Source: Pictodentalium vernedei
Taxonomy: Eukaryota > Mollusca > Scaphopoda > Dentaliida > Dentaliidae
Assembly: GCA_031216915.1 (NCBI GenBank)
Contig: CM062289.1
Coordinates: 442,999,587 to 443,063,586 of the forward strand
Length of the DNA stretch: 64,000 nucleotides
Direction of reading: 5' to 3'
The position numbers and the translations under genes are program-made. Positions 54,166-64,000 of the stretch are shown here, piece after piece (position 1 is the stretch's first letter; the number at the start of each line of letters is the position of its first letter). Below the pieces are notes generated by a model that had not been told where the DNA came from, did not search any database, and worked only from the letters and a program-made list of their open reading frames with translations.

Positions 54166-54619
54166 CACTCATTTGAGTGGAGTTTAAACGGAGATTCGTC
54201 ATTTTCTGGAGAGGAACATACTTTCTCATTATGGAGCTGTATAAAGTCATACTCTGGTTCCATTTGCACCTCGTCTAGTGCAACATTACCCGCCATAGGT
54301 CATTATCGTACCACCCGCTCTTCCACAGGAAAAGTATAATGATATTTCCCTAAATAATAAGTGGTAAATGAACTGTTCATAAGGGACTATCGATACTTCA
54401 GTATCACTTTTAGTCACAGTCTGTTGCAATATGAATCCATGATTTGAGGTCAGATTGGGAACACAATAACTCTGTACATATATCAAAACTGTGAAAAATA
54501 TACATATACATATACATATTGAGTGCGACATCACTTTACTTACAGTTGTTGTCACGCGATAATTCGGGTGGGTATATGTTTTAAATTAGGTTGTTCAAAA
54601 ACCTGTTATGGGATTTGGA
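54166..54619. other. Gene-free stretch
   Basis: Possibly part of the LINE 5' untranslated region; nothing recognisable. Confidence 0.35.
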
Positions 54620-57600
54620 TTTGGAGGACTTTCACATGGAAGGATATCGCAATAATATTAATTTATTACAACAAATGATGATAATACCCATTCTGATAAC
54701 GGAACACTGGACTCAACTTTCAGTATTTTAGATATGATTATCTTATACTGCCTTGTTTGCTGCAAAGTATTGCTGTTGAGTTACACTCAAGTAATTTTTT
54801 TTATAAGCTTTGTTTCCCTGCATTTAGATCTACAATGCAATAAATCACTGGTGAAAATAAACACTGCATTAAGGCTGGCTGACCCTTTGGTGTTGCTGAA
54901 TTATACACGCTAAAGTGATTTATTTACATAATTTAATTCCATGCTGCACAGTATTGCCATGCAAGAAATCACTGGTGAAAAATATCAATTTAAGTTACAA
55001 AACACTGAACTCAGCTCTCAATATTCCATATATTTTTCATCAACTCCGGCCATGTCTGCCATTAAGCAGCCATGACCCGGTTTGATGAAAATTGATGAGA
55101 TACAACGACTTAATTTGTCTTATAAAAAAAAAAAATTAAAAAAAAAACAAAAAAAAACAAACAAAAAAAACCCTGGGCCATTTCAACTCTCGTACAGTCC
55201 TCCACAGAACGGATGGGGAAATTAGCAATCTTCAATTGTTCGATTGCGACAAAGGTGAGTATTTTTTTCTGTTTAGACGGCAACAGACTTTACTTATTAA
55301 GGATACTAAACATCTTAGTTAAAATCAAATACACGAAATTACTGATGAAAATATCAATTCTGGTAATGGAACACTGGACTTATCTTTCAATATTTCAAAT
55401 ATGTCTATCAAATCTAGCCATGTCTGCCGCAAAGCAGCCGTGACTGTTTTAATGAACATGATCTTTTACAAATAGTCAAGTTATGAAAACAATTAGCATT
55501 TCATGGACTTATTTTGGGCGTTCGGACACTTTAATACTCGAACAGTCCGTTGCACAATCACTGGTGAAAATATTAATTCAAGTTACAGGACACAGCTGTC
55601 AATATTCCAGATCTTTTTCATCAAATCCGACCATGCCCGCCATTCAGCAGTCGTGACCCGGTTTGATGAAAAAGTGGAGAAAAACAACGACTAAAGTTAT
55701 CATATGAAAAACTCTGGGTTATTTCAACACTCGTACAGTCCTCCACTCAAGTGATTTATTTACATCCTTTAATTCTATACTATTAAATCCACAATGCGAG
55801 AAATCACTGGTGAAAATATTTTTTCAAGTTACAGAACTCAGCTGTCAATATTCCATATCTTTTTCATCAAATCCGACCATGTCTGCCATTCAGCAGCCGT
55901 GACCCGGTTTGATGAAAAAGTGGACGAAAACAACGACTGAAGTTATCATATGAAAGACTCTGGGCTATTTCAAAACTCGTACAGTCCTCCATAGGACGGA
56001 TGGGAAATTTTGCAATCTTCAGTTGTTCAATAGCGTGAAAGGTGAATATTTATTTCTGTTTAAAAGGCAACAGTCCTGACCTATTAAGGATATTAAACAT
56101 CTTAATTAAAATCCAATACATGATGAAAATATTCATTCTGGTAGTGGAACACTGGACTTACCTTTCAATATTTCCGATATGTTTATCAAATCCAGCCTTG
56201 CCAGCCGCAAAGCAGCCGTGATTCGATTTGACGAACATGATCAATTACAAATAGCTAAGTTTTGAAAACAATAGCCTTTCATGCACTTATCTTGAGCTTT
56301 GGGACATTTTGACACCCGTACAGTCGTTCACAGAATAAATTGGGGAATTGGCAATCTACAATTGCAATAATTACCGGGTCATCAATAGAAACTGCATTAA
56401 CGCATATCAAATCCAGCCATGCCTACCGCAAAGCAGACGGGACTCGATTTGATGAATATGATCAGTTACAAATAATTAAGTTGTTACACTCGTTCAGTCA
56501 TCCACAGAATACTTTGGGGAAGTAGCAGTCTTCAGTTGCACTAATTAGCAGGTCAGCAATAAAAAACTGCATTACGACTGACCCGTTTGTGTTGTTGGGT
56601 TACACACTCTCAAGAATTTTTTTTTTACAAGATTTGATTCCCTGCATTTCATTCTACAATGCAAAAAATCATTGTTGAGAATACCAATTCAAGTTACAAA
56701 ATACTGAACTCAACTCTCAATGTTCCAGATATTCCTCATCAAATCCAGCCATGTCTGCCATTCAGCAGCCACGACCTGCTTTGGTGAAAATAAATGAAAA
56801 TTGGTGAAGTACTACGACTTTAGTTGTCGTATATAAAAGAAAACAAAAACCATAAAACATTGGTCCATTTCAGATAAAAGAATGGATGGGAAAACCAGCA
56901 ATCTTCAGTTGTTCAATTGCGTCAAAAGTGAATATTTCTTTCTGTTTAACCGACAACAGACCTGGCCTTTTTAAGGATACTAAATATCTTAATTAAAATC
57001 CAATTCTGGTAGTGGAATACTGGACTCATATTTCAGTATTTCAGATACGTTTATCAAATCTAGCCATGCCTACCACAAAGCAGTCGTGACTGTTTTAATG
57101 AACATGATCTTTTACAAATAATTACGTTATGAAAACATGCAAACAACTAGCCATTCAGGGACTTGTTTTAGGCATTCGAACACTTTAACACTCGAACAGT
57201 CAGTCGCAGAATTCATTGGAGAATCAGCAATCTGCAGCTGCAACAATTATCCGGTCAGCAAGAAAACCTGTATTAAGGCTTATCAAATCCATCCACGCCT
57301 GTCGCAAAGCAGCCGTGACTCGATTTGATGAACATGATCAATCACAATTAGTTAATTTATGAAAACAATTGGACTTTCAGGCACTTACATCTTGAGCGTT
57401 GGGACATTTTAACACTCATACAGTCATCCACAGAATACATTGGGAAATTAACAATCCTCGGTTGCACTGATTATCAGGTCAGCAATAAAAGCCGCATTAA
57501 GGCTGGTTGAACCCATTTGTGTTGTTGAGTTATACACAATCAAGTATTTTTTACAAGATTTCATTCCCGCATATAAATCTACAATGCAAAAAATCACTGG

Positions 57601-58390
57601 TGAAAATATAAGTAAATCTTGAGCGTTGGGACATTTTAACACTCATACAGTCATCCACAGAATACATTGGGAAATTAACAATCCTCGGTTGCACTGATTA
57701 TCAGGTCAGCGATAAAAACTGCATTAAGGCTGGTTGAACCCATTTGTGTTGTTGGGTTATACACAATCAAGTATTTTTTACAAGATTTGATTCCCGCATT
57801 TAAATCTACAATGCAAAAAAATCACTGGTGAAGATATAAGTTCAAGCTACAGAACACGGAACTCAACTCTGAATATTCCTGATATTCCTCATCAAATCCG
57901 GCCATGTCTGCCATTCAGCAGAAATGACCCGGTTTGATGAAAAAAAGAAAATTGGTGAAATGCGACGGCTTAAGTGGTCAAAAAAGAAACACTGGGCCCT
58001 TTCAAGACTCGTACAATCCCTCACAGAACGATGAGGAAATTAGCAATCTTCAGTTGTTCAGCTGCATCAAAAGTGAATATTTCTTTCTGTTCAACCGGCA
58101 ACAGACTTAACCTTTTAAGGATAATAAATGTCTTAATTAAAATCTAATACATTAAGTTACACGTGAAAATATCCGTTCTGGTAACAGAACGTTGGATTCA
58201 TCTTTCAATATTTCATACATGTTTATCAAATCTAGCCATGCCTGCCGCAAAACAGCCGTGACTCGATTTGATGAACATAATCAATTACAAATAGTTATGT
58301 TACGGAAACAAGTATCCTTTCGAGCACTTATCTGATAAGTACGTTGAACGTTGGGACATTTTAACACTCCTACATCCGTCCACAGAATAC
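54620..58390. repeat. Array of diverged hairpin-bearing repeats
   Basis: At least eleven blocks of TCATCAAATCCGGCCATG .. CAGCCGTGACCCGGTTTGATGA type (an imperfect hairpin) occur near 55.04, 55.39, 55.62, 55.87, 56.19, 56.41, 56.74, 57.06, 57.29, 57.89 and 58.21 kb. They alternate with ATCACTGGTGAAAATAT, CTCGTACAGTCCTCCACAGA and GGAACACTGGACTTATCTTT blocks. Spacing is irregular (about 0.2-0.6 kb), and two monomer types seem to alternate into larger units; one ~210-base unit is repeated almost exactly at 57.4 and 57.6 kb. No protein is encoded. Confidence 0.8.
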
Positions 58391-58392
58391 AT

Positions 58393-58605
58393 TGTTTGCA
58401 AGTGTCGTCTGCCTTTCATGTTACTAAATGAGCTGATTTATTCTGAATTTTAGGGCAGTTTCAGTAAAAACTTCATCCATAAGTTCCATAGGTTAAGGTA
58501 TATGTTTTTGAGGAAAGTTGAAAAAATAATAAAATTTGAATGGAGGTTTTTGTGAATAGCGCTGATCGGTTATGGCCTTTACGTAAAGTAAATATTTAAT
58601 TTCGT
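58393..58605. mobile_element. Remnants of piggyBac-like MITE (family 1)
   Basis: TTTGCAAGTGTCGTCTGCCT matches the terminal 40 bases of the family, followed after a gap by TATGTTTTTGAGG..AAAAAATAAT..GAATAGCGCTGATCGG, the other arm. Both terminal repeats are decayed. Confidence 0.7.
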
Positions 58606-59850
58606 ATTATCATTCTTTTATTTCCACACGGAATGAAAATCACACACCACGGAAGGGTCGTAACTATTAGGGGTGTAGCGGATGCGGCACCATCTCCAAT
58701 AACATTCCAGTCAGGACATTTTCGTCAGGACTGAAGTCTAAGATATCAGTTCTGTCTTGGTAGTAATCATGTACTTCCTGAAAATATTAGAATTACGACT
58801 TGGATTGTGTGTGTCACACACTCGAGGGTCATACAGATTGAGATCTATAGAATCCGATTCGGGGTGCTGTGGTCCGGTTTCGCCAATTTAATTAGTTTGT
58901 GTAAAACACACAGACTATTGTTTTTGTACGGTTTCTTTTTCTTTTCTTTATTTTTTTTTCTTCTTGTTCTTCTTATTCTCCTGTCTTCTATGCGCTTCCT
59001 TGTTTGCATGATGACTCGAAAACGAATGGTCCTATCTCGCTGATTTTTGGCACAGACCGGCACAATTTCTCGGCAACCTATGTTTTTCGGTCACTAGAGC
59101 CCCTGCATATGGCCCAATCGGCCACAGGGTTTTCAAAGGCTCCAATTTCCCGTAACAGTAAATTCTCCCCAAGCAATACTACGTTACGTGATTCACACTG
59201 GAGAAAATGTAAACATCAGTGGAGTTAGCGGTCAACATTAAATGTTGTCTTGCTATTATAATCAGTTCCCCCAACTAAGTTGCGAGAAACCCTTTGCTTT
59301 GCAAGGAACTAAAGAATAACTTATTCAGTTCAATGTTTTTAATCCTCTCAAGGCTTAATACGTGGGTTCCAAAAAAATTATTTCCGTGAGAATAATGTTA
59401 ACCCTTTCCATACTCACATCACTGCTCCAAACATCATTCACATAAGTGGCTAAAATGTGTATTTCTGATTCCTTGATCGAAACCTTTTAATATTGTGCAC
59501 ATATATGTTTTTGTGCTTTCTTTTCATGTGTGAATATCTTTAAATACCATTAACGAAAACCTGTTTCTGATTTCTTTAAAAATATTTCACCCCCCAAAAT
59601 AAGCTTCCATAAATTCTCTTTCTATTCTGCTTATTTCTTGTGATTTAACCCTTTTCACACAGACTTGAATTTACTGGTAGCAGTAAATTCTGTTTCTCTA
59701 GTTAAATACCTTTCTATGAAGTCCTCACTTCACTTTCTTAACTTTTATTCGAACTGACTAACATCAAAGTGCAGTAGGCCGAAGTGGAAGGGTAAAAATC
59801 CACGCATAGGTTATATTTCTACCGACGTAATATTTTTAGATTCCAAACAC
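58606..59850. other. Gene-free stretch
   Basis: GTTAACCCTTTCCATACTCA at 59.4 kb and GGCCGAAGTGGAAGGGTAAA at 59.79 kb are a weak TTAA/CCCTTTCC inverted pair, perhaps another old piggyBac-like element. Otherwise unrecognised. Confidence 0.35.
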
Positions 59851-59863
59851 AAATTATAGGTAT

Positions 59864-60212
59864 GGGGGCGCGGTGGCTCAGTAGGTAGCGGTGCAGGCTG
59901 CACGCCGGGACATCCGCTGTTCGAATCCCAGCTGCGGCAACCGCGTTGTGTCCTTGTGCAAGACACTTCACCCTATTTGCCCACGTGGGGATATGGTGTC
60001 GCTGTGTACTAAGGGGTACTGCACGTCGATGGGGCACCTGTCTTCAAGCAATACTAACCCTGTTTGTGTGGAGTTAGTATGTTGGGGAGCAAATAGTTGC
60101 TCGCCGTTGTTCGCTGGTTCTCTCCGGGTCCTTCGGCTTCCTCCACCCTTAAAACTGCCATGTTCATGATTAGCCATTGTGTAGAAATATGTGACCTTGA
60201 ACACAAATAAAT
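59864..60212 (+). mobile_element. Full-length SINE (head type A) with 13-bp TSD
   Basis: GGGGGCGCGGTGGCTCAGTA head, B box TGTTCGAATCC, (AAATA)n tail. Direct repeat AAATTATAGGTAT / AAATTGTAGGTAT at 59851..59863 and 60213..60225. Confidence 0.93.
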
Positions 60213-60231
60213 AAATTGTAGGTATAATCAT

Positions 60232-60372
60232 CAAAAATTTAATTAATTAAAATTTTGCAGATTAGGATTTTTATTACCTGATAAACGCATGCGTGGACAT
60301 CACTGGCCACGCATGGTTTACGACCAGACCATGATGACTGTGGTGTATATCATCAAGGCATGCCTTCGACGA
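60232..60372. repeat. Homologue of the 21.99-22.21 kb hairpin repeat
   Basis: TTAATTAAAATTTTGC, GGATTTTTATTACCTGATAA, GCGTGGACATCACTGG and TTTACGACCAG align in order with the 22.0-22.2 kb copy. It has one GTGGACATCACTG unit instead of four. Confidence 0.75.
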
Positions 60373-60865
60373 CGGTATGCTTTAGATTCAATATTACCCG
60401 ATCGGACTTGACTCATCACAGTCGGAACAAATCAGCCAGCCCCCTACAAGCCGTCATCTTTGCGACGTCCCCTGCATCACTCCCTACAGTGCTCTGTCGA
60501 AACTCCACCTTCCCCATTCTGTTCTACTGTTCATTGTGAAAGCAAGCCTGGCAATCTAGAAAATCAAGGAGTGCAAAACAGTTGCCCGCCTCAGATTACT
60601 TGGGAGTGCAATTGCACCTGAAATTTTCAATGCAAGAACTTGTGTGCTATTTTTGTTATATTCACTTCAAGGTATTAATATTGTGACTGAAAAATTGTAC
60701 AACATTCAGCTACAGAGTGGAAAAATTGGCACACACATATTCTCATTATTCAAAATGTTACATTCAATTCTTATGTGACTGTCTTCTACGCTCAAAATGT
60801 ATCGAAGTGCAACACAGAATGGGTCATGAATTATTGCGAATCAATGCAACATTGACAAATCGTGC
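60373..60865. other. Gene-free stretch
   Basis: AGAAAATCAAGGAGTGCAAA and CAGAAAATCAAAGGGTGCCA (60.56 and 60.97 kb) bracket a possible repeat that contains the hairpin at 60866. Otherwise unrecognised. Confidence 0.4.
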
Positions 60866-60934
60866 CCTGAGTTCCAAAGTGTTCTCTGTGCCAGTAGGCA
60901 CAGAGAACACATTGGAACTCAGGGGACGAAATAA
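60866..60934. repeat. Hairpin shared with 27463..27532
   Basis: CCCTGAGTTCCAAAGTGTTC pairs with GAACACATTGGAACTCAGGG, with TGCCAGTAGGCA at the tip. Confidence 0.85.
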
Positions 60935-62020
60935 TAGATTTTAAAGGCGGCCCTAAACAGGTCTAGCATTCCAGAAAATCAAAGGGTGCCAAAAATTGCC
61001 CTCCTCAATTTTTTCTAGGCGTGCTGTAGGCGTGCAGCACTCATGCGCTCCTTAAGAATGCCTGGCCCGTGAAAGCAGTTTTCAGTTCACAAGACAGATA
61101 TCTTGTTTTGCACTAATTAATCTCCAACAAGTCGCGTGATTACGAATAACGTATTTGAACATTTGAAATGTACTCTGACGTAACCATCGCACCTCAGAGT
61201 ATCGAGCGGCGTGTTCAGATTCTCTTTTGCTGCCAGTATCCTTCTCTGTCGTGGGACGAACAGGAGATTATGATGCGGTCCTGTGAGAAATCAGAGTGTT
61301 TTCAGGAAACATATTCATGCATTTTTTATCAGATTACTTAAGTAAAATCAAATATATTATGACTACGCACAATTACAGGCACTTCATCCCGTTGTGTTTA
61401 GAAGATTTATCGTTGACTCGCTGTCATTTTTGTGTCCATTTAAAAATTGCTGACGCTTGTGATTTGAATGACAAAATGACAACGGATAGAAATTAAACTA
61501 GACCCCCGAGAATACTTATGAACTTGAAACAACAAAATCCACTCTTGCTTGTTTTGACTTTGATGATGAAGAAGTGACTGTGTGCGCTCTAGGCCACAGG
61601 GGCTTCAACTTCGACACAGCTAATATCTACGGAATGAATAGAACAACCATATGCACCATTTCGGTGAAATTCGCAGCTAATGTAAACCATTTCCATTGAC
61701 TAATTGCTCATAATAGAAAGTAATTAGCAATAGAGTATATCAAAAGCATTTCGACCTGTCACAATTTGTCCGATGACATTGTGTGTCCTCAAACTCTCTC
61801 TCTCACTCTATTTCAAAAATAGTATTTGCTGAACTATAGTTTGCTGTTTCAGGGACAAGAGTATTAGGCTATTAAATGGGGAACCGGCTATCGGATTGAA
61901 TCCATACACTGCCAGTGACCGTGTATGAGTCTAAACATCCCCTATTCGGGGCGCCATTTTGTTTCCAAATTAATTTTCCTATCTCAAGTTATCACCTATT
62001 TACGTGCAAATAAAAGAATC
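60935..62020. other. Gene-free stretch
   Basis: Nothing recognisable. Confidence 0.4.
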
Positions 62021-62022
62021 CT

Positions 62023-62215
62023 GATTGATTGATTGATTGATTGATTGACTGATTGATTGACTGATTGATTGATTTTATTCAGTGGCGCAACATGTATACA
62101 ATCAAAACTAAAGATATACATAGAGGTAACATTATTCACAACGACATGATTGCACCACAGGGAGATGGCGTAGCCACAAGTGGCTGTCTTCCTGCCATTC
62201 CCGTTTTAAAAAAAT
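62023..62215 (-). mobile_element. LINE 3' end with (GATT)n tail
   Basis: On the plus strand a (GATT)n run is followed by TTTTATTCAGTGGCG and GGCGTAGCCACAAGTGGCTG, then TCTTCCTGCC. The hairpin AGCCA..TGGCT is in the same position as at 50.6 and 12.2 kb, while the tail repeat differs. Confidence 0.7.
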
Positions 62216-62439
62216 GAACAAGAAAAGAGGGAGAGAAAAAAAACAGAAAAAAATGAAAGAAGAAAAATGAAAACGAGAAGCAGACATGAGAATCAAGGCA
62301 ATGCTAACAGAGTGTTCTCCAATAAGAGGGCATTTTTAGCCCTACTGCAAACGATATGTTAGGCTCTTTCCGTCATATGAGAAATCTATTCTATTTTTTC
62401 TGACATGCGATGAAGATTGAGTTCAATAGAAAGGTAGCG

Positions 62440-63090
62440 ATTATTTATTTATTTATTTCTTATGGTTTAATGACACGTTAACAGCCAAGGTCATATCGTG
62501 TCGGTGACATTTTTACGGGTGGAGGAAACCGGAGTACCCGAAGAGAACCACCGAGCAACGATGAGAAGCTACCAACTTCCCAGTATCGTAACTGCGCGCT
62601 GCCGCACAGGCAGGGTTAGATTGGTTGAAGACAGGCGCACCATCGACATGCAGTACGGCTTAATAAACGGTGTCATCGTGCCCCCATGTGAACAATCGGG
62701 GTTAAGTGCCTTGCCCAAGGACACAACGCGGGAGTCCGAATCGATCGCTCATACGGTCACCCATCCATGGACTGACCGGGCTCGACGTTGCTTAACTGGT
62801 AGAGTGCTAAATTATTTTTGGCCATACACATTTGTCCATGTCTTTTTGCCTTGTTACAATTTATGGGAGAGTGCCTAGTGGCACTCTCCCATAAATTGTA
62901 ACATGGCAAATCCACACAGACTAAATAATTTCAATTCAAAAATAATATGAAGCACATCCACTAAATATGAAGCCATTTAGTTGCGGCACCTGCACTTCAG
63001 AATAAAGCCCAAATATGGGCTTCCAGCACTCTACCAGTTAACTTCGGTGATCACACGAGTACCGGTTAGCACAACTCCACCGCGCCCCCG
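62440..63090 (-). mobile_element. SINE with a third head type, split by a MITE
   Basis: The tail and body match the SINE family (TTATTTATTTATTTCTTATG; GCCTTGCCCAAGGACACAAC). The head is different: GAGTCCGAATCGATCGCTCA on the inner side and ACTCCACCGCGCCCCC at the extreme 5' end. The direct repeat AAAGGTAGCG / AAATGTAGCG (one mismatch) flanks the whole at 62430..62439 and 63091..63100. The MITE lies in the head. Confidence 0.7.
62792..63041. mobile_element. Hairpin MITE with 17-bp TIRs nested in a SINE
   Basis: TTAACTGGTAGAGTGCT at the left and AGCACTCTACCAGTTAA at the right. The inner hairpin is TTACAATTTATGGGAGAGTG with complement around CCTAGTGG. Homologous to 2848..3005. Ends and target resemble a TTAA-specific element, but without CCC. 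Confidence 0.75.
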
Positions 63091-63104
63091 AAATGTAGCG
63101 TTGA

Positions 63105-63870
63105 GATAGACAAAGCTACGACAGTACGACCTAGAGTCGGGACATACTGGATTGTTACAGCTGACATGCAGCGATTATGAGCTTAGAAATTGCTCAGTTA
63201 TAGTCATTTCAAATAGTGATCTTGGATAATTTTGAACGGTGTGTTCAATATTATTCCACGTCCTAGGGAAAGTATGTATGGGAAAGATAGCGGAGAACTG
63301 AGTCCTCGGTTTATCTGTGTGTAATTTACCCGACGGTCTGGTGTCCATACCGGGAGGATCTTGGTATAATTTAAAGGTATTCTCAAAACTTCAGGCAACA
63401 TTTTGATATGTCAATCATGCATATAAAATGCGTTGGTTTCTAAATAGTGGGTCTGTGTGTGCATTGAATTTTTGTGGGATATGATTCGGATGCTTTCTTT
63501 TGCAGTTCTGTGAGCGCTCTAGTGGAGGGTAAGTGTCCCCAAATTTGAATACCGTACGGCAAGTGACTGTGGATTAGAGAGTAATATAATGTTCTCAAGA
63601 ATTTTTGTGACAATCAGTTTCACTCTATTTATAGCATAAATAGTCCTAGACATTTTAGAATAGACAACCGAAAGATGGTGCCTGAAGTTCAGATTTTTGT
63701 CTACAAAAATTCTTAAGAATTTGACAATTGTTTTCTTCTTGGTTGTTTTTAATAGTGGCGATGGTTGAATTGTTAAGCACAATTCTTCTACTTCCAATGG
63801 CGCAAATATCACCCTATGGATGTAAAATGACAAACTTTGTCTTACTTTCGTCGAGGACGACTTTATTCGC
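63105..63870 (-). pseudogene. LINE RT C-terminal fragment, frame-broken
   Basis: VKFLRIFVDKNLNFRHHLSV, YSKMSRTIYAINRV and YSNLGTLTLH correspond to the RT region after motif C (compare [14 protein letters not shown] and [10 protein letters not shown] in the 51-kb LINE). SIRIISHKNSMHTQTHY and a proline-rich WNNIEHT-like end follow in other phases at lower coordinates. No catalytic motif remains. Confidence 0.75.
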
Positions 63871-63875
63871 CATAT

Positions 63876-64000
63876 ATGGGAGCGCGGTGGCTCAGTAGGT
63901 AGAAGTGCAGGCTGCAAGCTGAGAGACCCTCGATTCGAATTCCACCTGCGGCAACCGCGTTGTGACCTTGGGCAAGACACTTCATCTCCATTGCCCGCGT
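63876..64000 (+). mobile_element. SINE (head type A), cut by the window edge
   Basis: GGGAGCGCGGTGGCTCAGTA, B box GATTCGAATTCC, then CTTGGGCAAGACACTTCATC. The body continues outside the window. It is inserted upstream of (in minus sense) the LINE fragment. Confidence 0.9.

Overview
This window is repeat-dominated nuclear DNA from a eukaryote, most likely a marine invertebrate and probably a spiralian (mollusc-like). The grounds are: many tRNA-derived SINEs with A/B-box heads, several non-LTR retrotransposon pieces, many short DNA transposons with TIRs and exact target-site duplications, a degenerate CCCTAA (TTAGGG-type) tract, and a tandem repeat carrying the phrase GGGGCATAACTCTGGAAAAA, which I recall as common in mollusc genomes. 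I found no operons, CRISPR array, rRNA, free-standing tRNA gene or convincing host exon. All supportable coding sequence belongs to mobile elements.

Layout. 0-20 kb: SINEs, foldback palindromes, pogo-like and Tc1/mariner-like MITEs, a 501-bp hAT element with a perfect 8-bp TSD, LINE 3' ends and a telomere-like tract. 19-31 kb: piggyBac-like (TTAA/CCC) MITEs, one split by a SINE; an AT-rich 27-29-bp minisatellite in two blocks about 0.9 kb apart; a SINE inside a SINE; and a second hAT element with a perfect TSD. 31-45 kb: two copies of a hAT element carrying the same nested piggyBac-like MITE, two further hAT-like elements, more MITEs and SINEs, and the spiralian-type tandem repeat. 46.26-50.25 kb: an approximately 4-kb unit flanked by diverged inverted repeats of about 0.3 kb. 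Its minus strand encodes a protein with the full acidic-residue pattern of a FEN/XPG-like PIN nuclease and a C-terminal CXC-type cysteine cluster. 50.5-54.2 kb: a near-complete non-LTR retrotransposon (endonuclease plus reverse transcriptase) on the minus strand. 54.6-58.4 kb: an array of diverged hairpin-bearing repeats. 58.4-64 kb: more SINEs, LINE 3' ends, and a SINE with an unusual head split by a MITE.

How the parts interact. The region is a layered record of insertions: MITE into SINE, SINE into MITE, SINE into SINE, MITE into hAT, and apparently LINE into MITE. Many element families carry a near-perfect palindrome at their centre, and identical palindrome cores recur in families whose ends belong to different superfamilies. 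The LINE family is the obvious candidate to mobilise the SINEs, though I could not show matching 3' ends.

The candidate undescribed system is the inverted-repeat element with the FEN-like nuclease at 46.26-50.25 kb. I see no DDE transposase, integrase, Rep/helicase or reverse transcriptase in it. All seven frame breaks in the two large coding regions have the same sign (one base missing each), and one falls in a 15-base G run. That fits deletion-type sequencing error at least as well as decay, so both elements may be more intact than they look.
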